From an uncultured Porphyromonadaceae bacterium (lineage in GTDB: Bacteria > Bacteroidota > Bacteroidia > Bacteroidales > Muribaculaceae): a DNA stretch of 5,575 bases. Each line of letters opens with the position of its first letter. Within the stretch, counting starts at the first letter, position 1. The notes beneath the pieces were generated by a model, which was not told the DNA's origin, did no database searches, and saw only the letters and a program-made list of their open reading frames with translations. A program made the position numbers and the translations under genes. This document shows, piece by piece, positions 1 to 5,575 of this stretch. The DNA lies in the NCBI GenBank assembly GCA_947174735.1, contig CAMWKC010000161.1, positions 1 to 5,575 of the forward strand. Direction: 5' to 3'.

Positions 1-13
1 AAGTAAGCTTGTC

Positions 14-60
14 GGAAGCCGTGTTACCGCGGGCCTTGGCCCAGCGTAAACAGGGCTTCC
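14..60. repeat. Imperfect inverted repeat (hairpin) downstream of the CobW-family gene; possible terminator
   Basis: Seen: the outer arms GGAAGCC (14-20) and GGCTTCC (54-60) are perfectly complementary. Inside them, 22-25 pairs with 49-52 and 28-30 with 44-46, interrupted by two mismatches and a one-base bulge (43). The tip is GGGCC (31-35) with GGCCC (38-42) around a TT. The total is about 19 base pairs in 47 nt. It begins 22 bp beyond the stop codon of the leftward CobW-family gene. Inference: a position just past a gene end suggests transcription termination or mRNA 3'-end protection. There is no clean T-tract directly after either arm, so it is not a textbook intrinsic terminator. It could also belong to a gene lying left of the window. 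The rest of positions 1-82 shows no coding potential. Confidence 0.5.
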
Positions 61-82
61 TACATATATAGCTCGTTGCTTT

Positions 83-1360
83 TTACTTCACCAAGCAGGC
101 ATCCAGCGCCTTAGTGATAGCTTCACGGTCAAGGTCGCGTCCTATGAATACCAATTTAATCATACGGTCGCCGTAGACAGGGTCCCAGTCGCGTGCGAAA
201 TTAGGGTCCTGTTCCATAAGCATACGTCGGTCTTCCTCCGGAGCTGTAGCATACCATTTGCCGGCTTCGGTCAGATTCTTCTGTACTCCGGCTTGTTCAA
301 AGAGTAATGACATATCGCGGTTATGGCTGAAATAGACCACACCCTTGCTACGTATGATATTCTTAGGCCACAGACGGGCACAGAAATCATCAAAGCGTCC
401 GAAATCAAACGGAGCACGACGGTAGTAAACGAATGTACCTATGCCGTATTCCTCTGCTTCACCTTCTTCATGATGATGGTGATGATGGCAGTGTTCATCG
501 CATACATGGCCTTCCTCACCATGCTCATGATGTTCGTGATCATGGTGATGTTCATGGTGGTCATGCTCGTGACTGTGAGCCTCAGCCTCCTGTTCGGCTG
601 TCACAGGACGTTCTATTTCCTGTACCCATGTAGCCGAAGTAATGGTGCGTTCAAAGTTAAAGAGATGAGTATCGAGCAGACGGTCGAGATCAACGTCGCA
701 ATAATCACACTCGATAATTTCGGCTTTAGGTTGCAAAGCACGTATCACGGCGCGTATACGTGCCGCTTCCTCACGTGTGACTTCCGAAATCTTATTGAGC
801 AGAATAATATTGCAGAACTCTATCTGCTGAATCACAAGATTCTCAATATCCTCTTCATCTATATCCTTACGTGTAAGATTGTCGCCACCACCGAAGTCGG
901 TTTTCAGTCGCAGAGCATCAACCACAGTGACGATACAGTCAAGACGTGGGCCATGTGCGCCCGGTGCACCGGCTGCCATAGCCTGCATAGTGCATATAGT
1001 CTGTGCTATCGGTTCCGGCTCGCATATACCTGAAGCCTCGATAACGATATAGTCAAAATCGCCGGTATCTATAAGCTGTGAAATCTGCTTTATGAGATCT
1101 GCACGCAGTGTACAGCATATACAGCCGTTCTGCAGCGCTACGAGGTCATCATCCCCCTGTTGTCCTACGATGCCTCCTTCGCGTATCAAATCAGCATCGA
1201 TATTGACCTCACCGAGGTCATTCACTATTACCGCAAAACGTATACCGCGCTTATTATTCAATATCCTGTTCAGCAAGGTAGTCTTACCGCTACCAAGATA
1301 ACCGGTCAGCAGCAACACCGGTGTAGATTGTTGGTTTGTTCTAATAGATGTCATTGTCAA
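83..1360 (-). CDS. CobW/COG0523-family GTP-binding protein with histidine-rich linker (putative zinc metallochaperone or metal-homeostasis GTPase)
   Basis: A cytoplasmic G3E-class P-loop GTPase of the CobW/COG0523 family. Members bind GTP and metal and are thought to deliver Zn, Co or Ni to client proteins or to help under zinc starvation. Seen (residues from the TTG at 1360): Walker A GYLGSGKT (20-27); NDLGEVNID (47-55), the family's NEFGE-type switch; the metal-binding C-x-C-C motif CICC (80-83); EASG (108-111) at the Walker B/switch II position; VVDA (146-149); NKIS (189-192) where NKxD is expected. A His-rich stretch follows (262-297, 20 His of 36 residues, with a CDEHC at 287-291), then a CobW_C domain (about 305-420, with IIRSKG). 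At 425 aa it is within the family range, on the long side because of the linker. Start: TTG at 1360 lies 9 nt after an AGGAG; ATG at 1354 (423 aa) lies 15 nt after it. The choice is uncertain. The metal and client are not determinable; zinc is favoured by the His-rich linker. It is divergent from the ATPase gene and appears monocistronic here. Confidence 0.93.
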   Translation of the reverse strand: MTMTSIRTNQQSTPVLLLTGYLGSGKTTLLNRILNNKRGIRFAVIVNDLGEVNIDADLIREGGIVGQQGDDDLVALQNGCICCTLRADLIKQISQLIDTGDFDYIVIEASGICEPEPIAQTICTMQAMAAGAPGAHGPRLDCIVTVVDALRLKTDFGGGDNLTRKDIDEEDIENLVIQQIEFCNIILLNKISEVTREEAARIRAVIRALQPKAEIIECDYCDVDLDRLLDTHLFNFERTITSATWVQEIERPVTAEQEAEAHSHEHDHHEHHHDHEHHEHGEEGHVCDEHCHHHHHHEEGEAEEYGIGTFVYYRRAPFDFGRFDDFCARLWPKNIIRSKGVVYFSHNRDMSLLFEQAGVQKNLTEAGKWYATAPEEDRRMLMEQDPNFARDWDPVYGDRMIKLVFIGRDLDREAITKALDACLVK

Positions 1361-1369
1361 TATGTGTTT

Positions 1370-1374
1370 CTCCT
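1370..1374 (-). promoter_or_regulatory. Shine-Dalgarno-like AGGAG upstream of the CobW-family gene
   Basis: AGGAG on the minus strand (CTCCT on plus). The spacer is 9 nt to the TTG at 1360 and 15 nt to the ATG at 1354, so this site is the main argument for the unusual TTG start. Bacteroidota often initiate without a Shine-Dalgarno sequence, so the site does not settle the start. Confidence 0.4.
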
Positions 1375-1404
1375 AATATCAACGCACCCCGCTGCCACAG
1401 AGTT

Positions 1405-1412
1405 CTAAACTA
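1405..1412 (-). promoter_or_regulatory. Weak -7 promoter element candidate for the CobW-family gene
   Basis: On the minus strand this reads TAGTTTAG, 7 of 8 matches to the Bacteroidota -7 consensus TAnnTTTG. It lies about 45-50 bp upstream of the start codon. No convincing TTTG-type -33 element was seen at the expected distance; only a T-rich stretch (complement of about 1431-1436) is present. GTTTAGA occurs twice here, 18 bp apart (complement of 1404-1410 and 1422-1428). It is a weak call from a short motif. Confidence 0.22.
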
Positions 1413-1443
1413 TTGGTGTTATCTAAACCTGAAAATACTGTTC

Positions 1444-1456
1444 TTAGTGTCACTAA
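1444..1456. promoter_or_regulatory. 13-bp palindrome in the divergent intergenic region; possible operator
   Basis: TTAGTG-T-CACTAA is a perfect 6+1+6 palindrome. It lies about 85-90 bp upstream of the CobW-family start and about 20 bp upstream of the -33 position of the ATPase promoter candidate. The symmetry and position fit a site for a dimeric regulator acting on one or both divergent genes. No regulator can be named. A 6-bp arm in AT-rich DNA may also arise by chance. Confidence 0.3.
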
Positions 1457-1476
1457 TTAAATTTTTATTACTTTTC

Positions 1477-1507
1477 TTTCTACTAATCTAAGAAATGCGT
1501 AAATTTG
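1477..1507 (+). promoter_or_regulatory. Bacteroidota-type promoter candidate for the DUF4143 ATPase gene
   Basis: TAAATTTG at 1500-1507 matches the Bacteroidota primary-sigma -7 consensus TAnnTTTG at every defined base. A TTTC at 1477-1480 sits 19 bp upstream, where the TTTG -33 element is expected (3 of 4 matches). The predicted transcript start is near 1512-1516, giving a leader of about 55 nt before the ATG at 1569. The first direct-repeat unit fills the -33/-7 spacer and the second lies at about the transcript start. Confidence 0.5.
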
Positions 1508-1566
1508 TATTATTCTTAATCTAAGAAATGTGTATAAACAATGTTCTATTAATTTAAGAAACGTGA
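1484..1566 (+). repeat. Three direct repeats at an exact 33-bp period upstream of the ATPase gene
   Basis: The units are TAATCTAAGAAATGCGT (1484-1500), TAATCTAAGAAATGTGT (1517-1533) and TAATTTAAGAAACGTGA (1550-1566). Units 1 and 2 match at 16 of 17 bases, units 2 and 3 at 14 of 17. Their starts are 33 bp apart both times, close to three helical turns, so all would face the same side of the DNA. The 16-bp spacers between units are not alike, which argues for conserved binding sites over a recent tandem duplication. Unit 1 is between the candidate -33 and -7 boxes, unit 2 is near the transcript start, and unit 3 ends 2 bp before the ATG. Unit 2 also lies in a palindrome, TTCTTA-ATC-TAAGAA (1514-1528). 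Inference: an operator array for a repressor, possibly autoregulatory. Confidence 0.75.
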
Positions 1567-1568
1567 TA

Positions 1569-2918
1569 ATGAAACGAAAGGTATATGCCCGGCTTCTTGA
1601 GTGGAAGCGTAAAGATAATGGCTCTACAGCCATATTGATAGAGGGAGCACGTCGTATTGGAAAAAGCTATATTGCAGAAGAATTTGCTCGTAAAGAATAT
1701 GAATCTTATATTATGATCGATTTCAGTATAGCTCCGGCTGAGATAAGAGAGCTTTTCGATTATTATCTTCATGATCTTGATGAGCTCTTTGAGCGTTTAC
1801 AGCTTTTCTATAATGTGAGTCTTGTTGTGCGTAAATCTATTATTATTTTTGATGAGGTGCAGTTTTGTCCGCGTGCACGGGCCGCTATCAAACATTTAGT
1901 TAAAGACAGACGCTATGATTACATCGAAACAGGCTCACTAATCTCAATAAAGAGACACGTAAAGGATATTCTTATACCCTCGGAGGAAATCTGTGTTGAG
2001 ATGTATCCTATGGATTTTGAGGAGTTTCTTTGGGCTATAGGTAATGAGGTGCTTATGCCGTTTATCAGAAAGCAATTTGAAAAGAAAAAACCAATGGGGG
2101 ATACTTTTCACCGACAGGCCCTTGATTATTTTCGCCAGTATATGATTGTAGGGGGAATGCCGCAAGCTGTTGAAAAATTTATACATACTCGGGATTATGA
2201 TGAGGTAGACTATATAAAACGCCGCATAATAGAGCTTTACCGTAATGATATACATAAATTTGCTAATGGAGAGGAATTAAGAGTGACTGCTATTTTTGAT
2301 GAAATTCCCTCGCAACTTCAACGTCATGAGAAGAAATTCCGTTTGTCTGCCCTGTCAGAACACGCCAGAATGCGTCAGTACTCTGATGCCTTTTTCTGGT
2401 TGTCTGATGCGAAAATTATAAACTGTTGCTTTAATTCTACTGCTCCTAACATTGGTCTGCGACTTAATGAGGACCGTACTACTTTGAAATGCTATATGGG
2501 TGATACAGGCCTGCTTATTTCTATGGCGTTTGATGAGCATGGCACTGAGATTAAAGAACTATATCGTAAACTAATATTCGGAAAATTAGAAGTTAATGAG
2601 GGTATGCTGGTTGAAAATATTGTGGCACAGATGCTCAAAGCATCTGGACATAAATTATATTTTTTCTCTAAATATGATGAGGATGCTGAAAATCGTATGG
2701 AAATAGATTTCCTTATCGCTAAGTCCCGACTTACCAATAGACATAACATATCACTGATTGAGGTAAAGTCCGGCGACAGATATACATTCACTTCTCTGCG
2801 TAAATGCAGGGTCAAATACGGACAATATCTCTCCACTTCTTATCTCATTCATGATAAAGATCTGAAGATTGAAGATGACATTGTATTCCTTCCGATCTAT
2901 ATGACTCCGTTGTTATGA
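1569..2918 (+). CDS. AAA-family ATPase with DUF4143 C-terminal region (AAA_14/DUF4143), function unknown
   Basis: A P-loop ATPase of the AAA_14 plus DUF4143 type, often present as many paralogues in Bacteroidales. The cellular role of the family is not established. Seen (residues from ATG 1569, 449 aa): Walker A GARRIGKS (26-33); Walker B IIIFDE (91-96, D95-E96) followed by VQFCPRA; ETGSL at about 117-121, the family's TGS sensor-like position; PMDFEEFLWA, then GGMPQA (195-200); DUF4143 hallmarks MGDTGLL (around D312) and LVENIVAQML. The C-terminus has EIDFLI (D380) and IEVKSG (E398, K400), a D...ExK pattern like the PD-(D/E)XK nuclease fold. All key motifs are intact and the length is normal, so it is probably functional. 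No signal peptide or membrane segment was seen. Start: ATG 1569 gives the usual short lead before Walker A; an in-frame GTG at 1530 (462 aa) lies inside the second repeat and is less likely. The gene is visibly AT-richer than both neighbours, suggesting a different origin. It is convergent with malQ. Confidence 0.9.
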   Translation: MKRKVYARLLEWKRKDNGSTAILIEGARRIGKSYIAEEFARKEYESYIMIDFSIAPAEIRELFDYYLHDLDELFERLQLFYNVSLVVRKSIIIFDEVQFCPRARAAIKHLVKDRRYDYIETGSLISIKRHVKDILIPSEEICVEMYPMDFEEFLWAIGNEVLMPFIRKQFEKKKPMGDTFHRQALDYFRQYMIVGGMPQAVEKFIHTRDYDEVDYIKRRIIELYRNDIHKFANGEELRVTAIFDEIPSQLQRHEKKFRLSALSEHARMRQYSDAFFWLSDAKIINCCFNSTAPNIGLRLNEDRTTLKCYMGDTGLLISMAFDEHGTEIKELYRKLIFGKLEVNEGMLVENIVAQMLKASGHKLYFFSKYDEDAENRMEIDFLIAKSRLTNRHNISLIEVKSGDRYTFTSLRKCRVKYGQYLSTSYLIHDKDLKIEDDIVFLPIYMTPLL

Positions 2919-3002
2919 AGTTAATTTGTAGATAAATCAGAATAAAGGTACAATCGTTCACGAACGATTGTACCTTTATTCTGATTTATCTACAAATTAA
3001 CT
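2919..3002. terminator. 84-bp near-perfect palindrome between convergent genes; probable bidirectional terminator
   Basis: The arms 2919-2959 and 2962-3002 are perfect reverse complements over 41 bp, separated only by AC (2960-2961). The left arm starts at the base after the ATPase stop codon; the right arm ends 11 bp before the malQ stop. The core has the terminator layout in both directions: a 13-bp stem GGTACAATCGTTC (2947-2959) with its complement (2962-2974), flanked by AATAAA (2941-2946) and TTTATT (2975-2980). Each strand therefore reads stem, then a U-rich tail. Inference: a shared terminator for the ATPase and malQ transcripts. The outer 22 bp of perfect pairing on each side exceeds what termination needs and may protect 3' ends, or reflect a mobile or recombination-derived palindrome. 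Confidence 0.8.
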
Positions 3003-3013
3003 AAATTCAGATA

Positions 3014-5575
3014 TTAGCGGTGCGATTCCTGTATCTGGTCGAGCAGAGAAGCGTTGAAGGAGTCGGCTGCGAGGAGCTGTTCAACGGTGAGGTGCATACG
3101 GTAGCGCCAGTAGTGGGTAGGATTGGCGGGAACGTTAATCTGTTCTTCGCGTGGATCCTGACGGCGCAGTGCGGCGTCAGTTGAGAGCCAGTCTTGCAGA
3201 GGAAGTATGCAGAGCATCGAAGGCGATTTGAGGTGCATGTCGACAATTTTATCGCAAATCCAGGGTTCGGCGAAATAAGGTGCTTCACCGGGTTCGTGAA
3301 GCATATTGTTGAAGAACTTCTGAGCCATAGCGTGGTCACTTTCCCACCATGCACGTATGCCGGCCATATCATGGGTAGAAGTGGTACATACGGAATAGTA
3401 GGGATAAGACCATGTGTGACCGAATTCATGCTCCGGATTCTTAGGCATACGCTGTATCTCAAGAGCAAGGATTTCGAGACGGCGCATTACCTCGGGAACG
3501 CAGTCGGGTATCATACCGAGGTCTTCGGCACAGGTGAGCATTGTAGTAGAGTCGAGCAGCGGCGGAAGCTTCCACATGGCTTTACCATACCAGAAGTCAT
3601 TATGACGATGGTAGAAGAAGTCATTGTAAAGGCGGTTGAAACACCACTTCTGATAGTCATTAAGAGCACGGTACTGATAGCTGAACTGAGCCGAGATACG
3701 CGGATGATAATGACCTTTCTGATAGGGATCCTCGATAAAGAGTACATCGTCAATCAGTCCCATCAAGGCCTCACAGATACGCTTGTTCTTCTCTGACTGT
3801 TCCATACCGCTGAAAAGGTCACGTATCTTAACCTGGGTATCTACAAAAGGTTTGAGGCGATAACGACCGAAACCTTCCGATTCAAGATATACGCTCTTGA
3901 CTTCGTCGGTATATTCGTCGAAGAAGTCACCGAGCATCCATTCAAACGCATAAGGACGGCACATCACATCCGGATCAATCCAGAAGTCGTAATCATGGCG
4001 CATTTCCTCAGGCGAGAAGGGTAGTGCCGGGTGGAAGAAGCCTAACAGACCGTGTAAGTCATCAATAGGAATCTGCCATATACGGAAGAAGCCAAGAATA
4101 TGGTCGATACGGTAGGCATCGAAATATTCAGCCATCTTACTGAAACGGTGTTTCCACCACTGGAAACCGTCACGGGCCATGTTATCCCAGTTGTAGGTGG
4201 GGAAGCCCCAGTTCTGACCTAATACAGAGAAATCATCCGGTGGAGCGCCAGCCTGCATATCCATGTTGAACAATTCGGGACTCTGCCATGCATCTACGCT
4301 GTAGCGTCCTATACCGATAGGTATATCGCCTTTGAGTACCACGCCGTTGTGGTGGGCATAATCGCGCACCTCGCGCAGCTGGCGGTCAAGATGATACTGG
4401 AGGAAGTAATAATAACCTATTTCAACGGCGTTGTTACGGCAGTATTCTTCTACAGCCTCTTTATTGTATGAAGAGAAATCGCCCCACTGACTGTTGTCGG
4501 GTGTGCCGAACTGGTCGCGTAGTACTGACCATGCGGCGTAAGGACGCAGCCAGTATTCGTTGTCAGCGACGAAGCGACGGTATTCGGGCTTGGCGGCAGT
4601 CTGTTCGCCCTGCTCTTTGTAAAGCTCATGGAGATATTCGTGCTTGGCACGGTTTACCTCTTCGTAATCTATCTGAGGAAGTGCGTTGAGGCGGAGACGT
4701 TCGTTCTCAAAATGTTTGCGGCGTTCGGGATCGCGCAGTTTACCTGCGGCCTCAAGACGCATGTACATCGGATGAAGAGCGAAAGTAGAGTTTGCGCTAT
4801 AAGGATAAGAGTCAACCCAAGTATTACTCTTGGTAGTATCGTTAATAGGAAGAACCTGAAGTACCTTCTGACCTGTTTTTGCACACCAGTCAACCATCTT
4901 CTTGACATCGATGAAATCACCTACGCCGAAGTCTTCTTCAGAACGTATCGAGAAGATAGGTATTGCCGTGCCTGCACCTTTCCAGTCGGCGTTCCAGTTG
5001 GCGAAGCGTAGACCGTCTACCACTACCTGAGTGTTAGGGTTAGGTGTTATGATACCGTATGAACGGTTATCGGAAGTTTCCCACTTAACAGGTTCGAAAG
5101 TCTTCTTGTCGAGTACGACAAATTTGTAGTCGAAAGGTACCTTGAGGTCTGCGAGGGGTATATTGGCTTCCCAAATGGGGTAGTTGGCGTCATTCATACG
5201 CACGGCCTGACGCGGATCCCAGTTGCCCAGAGCCTTACCTTCGCCTGCTATAGCCAATATCTGTCCCGGCTCGATGAGAGGAGCGGAGACGCGGATATTC
5301 AGAGTGCCCGGACGTGACAGTAAGGGCTGATCACGATGGGGACGGCGCAGCATAGCGTCGGTAAATGCTGACGAATAGAAAGGTTTATCCTGTGGTAAAG
5401 CCTGCCATGCGTCATAAATTTCGACTTCCGACAGAGCAGAACCTGCGCGGAAATGATGAGGTTCGCCCCATTCGAAACGCCAGGCGCGGTCAGGAGCTTT
5501 AACTATAAACCAATAGTCGAAGTTGCGTGGCTCGCCGGGGAGGTCAAGCTCACACCGCCACATATCGGGTCCTAT
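3014..5575 (-). CDS. malQ: 4-alpha-glucanotransferase (GH77, DPE2-like, with CBM20 modules); 5' end cut by the window
   Basis: A cytoplasmic amylomaltase or disproportionating enzyme. It breaks an alpha-1,4-glucosidic bond and transfers the maltodextrin part to another glucan or glucose, in starch/maltodextrin and glycogen use. Seen (residues from the internal ATG at 5563): the tail of a first CBM20-like module (1 to about 60); a second CBM20 (about 83-195, GNWDP with W115); then GH77. The nucleophile is Asp in RIDH (D487), the acid/base Glu in AEDLG (E680), and the third Asp in STHD (D732). GDIPIGIGRYSVD precedes them. About 190 residues separate D487 and E680, far more than in the short Thermus-type enzyme and typical of the plant-DPE2/Bacteroidetes form. 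The frame stays open to the window edge (I-G-P-D before M1), and the first CBM20 lacks its opening strands, so roughly 40 or more N-terminal residues are probably missing. Stop TAA at 3014-3016. All three catalytic residues are present, so it is predicted active. Confidence 0.95.
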   Translation of the reverse strand: MGPDMWRCELDLPGEPRNFDYWFIVKAPDRAWRFEWGEPHHFRAGSALSEVEIYDAWQALPQDKPFYSSAFTDAMLRRPHRDQPLLSRPGTLNIRVSAPLIEPGQILAIAGEGKALGNWDPRQAVRMNDANYPIWEANIPLADLKVPFDYKFVVLDKKTFEPVKWETSDNRSYGIITPNPNTQVVVDGLRFANWNADWKGAGTAIPIFSIRSEEDFGVGDFIDVKKMVDWCAKTGQKVLQVLPINDTTKSNTWVDSYPYSANSTFALHPMYMRLEAAGKLRDPERRKHFENERLRLNALPQIDYEEVNRAKHEYLHELYKEQGEQTAAKPEYRRFVADNEYWLRPYAAWSVLRDQFGTPDNSQWGDFSSYNKEAVEEYCRNNAVEIGYYYFLQYHLDRQLREVRDYAHHNGVVLKGDIPIGIGRYSVDAWQSPELFNMDMQAGAPPDDFSVLGQNWGFPTYNWDNMARDGFQWWKHRFSKMAEYFDAYRIDHILGFFRIWQIPIDDLHGLLGFFHPALPFSPEEMRHDYDFWIDPDVMCRPYAFEWMLGDFFDEYTDEVKSVYLESEGFGRYRLKPFVDTQVKIRDLFSGMEQSEKNKRICEALMGLIDDVLFIEDPYQKGHYHPRISAQFSYQYRALNDYQKWCFNRLYNDFFYHRHNDFWYGKAMWKLPPLLDSTTMLTCAEDLGMIPDCVPEVMRRLEILALEIQRMPKNPEHEFGHTWSYPYYSVCTTSTHDMAGIRAWWESDHAMAQKFFNNMLHEPGEAPYFAEPWICDKIVDMHLKSPSMLCILPLQDWLSTDAALRRQDPREEQINVPANPTHYWRYRMHLTVEQLLAADSFNASLLDQIQESHR

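Noticed and set aside
18..31. CCGCGGTAACACGG on the minus strand resembles the conserved 16S rRNA segment CCGCGGTAATACGG
   Set aside because: The match is confined to about 14 bases. The flanking bases do not follow 16S rRNA and instead form the arms of a local hairpin, so it is coincidence.
470..577. Low-complexity CAT/CAC tract as a phase-variable microsatellite
   Set aside because: The triplets vary (His, Asp, Glu codons mixed) without a long pure tract, and unit changes of 3 bp would keep the frame, so on/off switching is not supported.
323..1033. Long plus-strand reading frame (236 codons) opposite the CobW-family gene
   Set aside because: It lies entirely antisense to a gene with clear family motifs. 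Its Met/Val-rich stretch is just the complement of the His codons of the linker. It has no recognisable domain.
1484..1566. The three 33-bp-spaced units as a CRISPR array
   Set aside because: The repeats are only 17 bp and imperfect, the spacers are 16 bp, there are just three units, and they overlap a promoter and a start codon. No cas genes are present.
1530..1568. In-frame GTG at 1530 giving a 13-residue longer ATPase
   Set aside because: It is a non-ATG codon inside repeat unit 2, only about 15 nt after the predicted transcript start. The extra residues do not resemble the family N-terminus, while ATG 1569 gives the usual short lead to Walker A.
2919..3002. The palindrome as a fold-back sequencing or assembly chimera
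   Set aside because: A fold-back would repeat the gene on both sides. Here the flanks are unrelated (ATPase end and malQ end) and both genes finish normally, so a real palindrome is more likely, though read support was not seen.
3194..3796. Plus-strand frame of 200 codons opposite malQ
   Set aside because: It is a shadow of the malQ coding strand, which has intact GH77 motifs through this stretch. No independent promoter or domain was seen.

Overview
The window looks like chromosomal DNA of a Bacteroidales bacterium (gut type, possibly Muribaculaceae or Bacteroidaceae). The grounds are a 4-alpha-glucanotransferase with N-terminal CBM20 starch-binding modules and a long insertion in its GH77 domain, an AAA ATPase with a DUF4143 C-terminus (a family present in many copies in Bacteroidales), and a promoter-like TAnnTTTG -7 element instead of a sigma70-type -10 box. 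The taxonomic call is inference from gene content, not a database match.

Layout: positions 1-82 are non-coding and hold an imperfect 47-nt inverted repeat just past the end of the first gene. A CobW/COG0523-family metal-handling GTPase with a very histidine-rich linker runs leftward (83-1360, minus). A roughly 200-bp divergent intergenic region (1361-1568) follows. It holds a 13-bp palindrome, a Bacteroidota-type promoter candidate, and three direct repeats at an exact 33-bp period that run through the promoter up to the start codon of the next gene. That gene, an AAA/DUF4143 ATPase, runs rightward (1569-2918, plus) and is clearly more AT-rich than its neighbours. Immediately after its stop codon lies an 84-bp almost perfect palindrome (2919-3002) with only 2 bp between its arms, which probably acts as a bidirectional terminator. 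A convergent malQ-type 4-alpha-glucanotransferase (3014 to the window edge, minus) occupies the rest. Its 5' end lies outside the window.

The three genes do not form an operon. The CobW protein (metal homeostasis) and MalQ (maltodextrin metabolism) look like ordinary chromosomal genes. The AT-rich ATPase, with its own repeat-bearing control region on one side and a palindrome on the other, looks like a self-contained accessory gene placed between them. The parts most worth a second look are the 33-bp-period repeats overlapping the ATPase promoter and the 41-bp-arm palindrome. No CRISPR array, RNA gene, insertion sequence or complete mobile element was seen.
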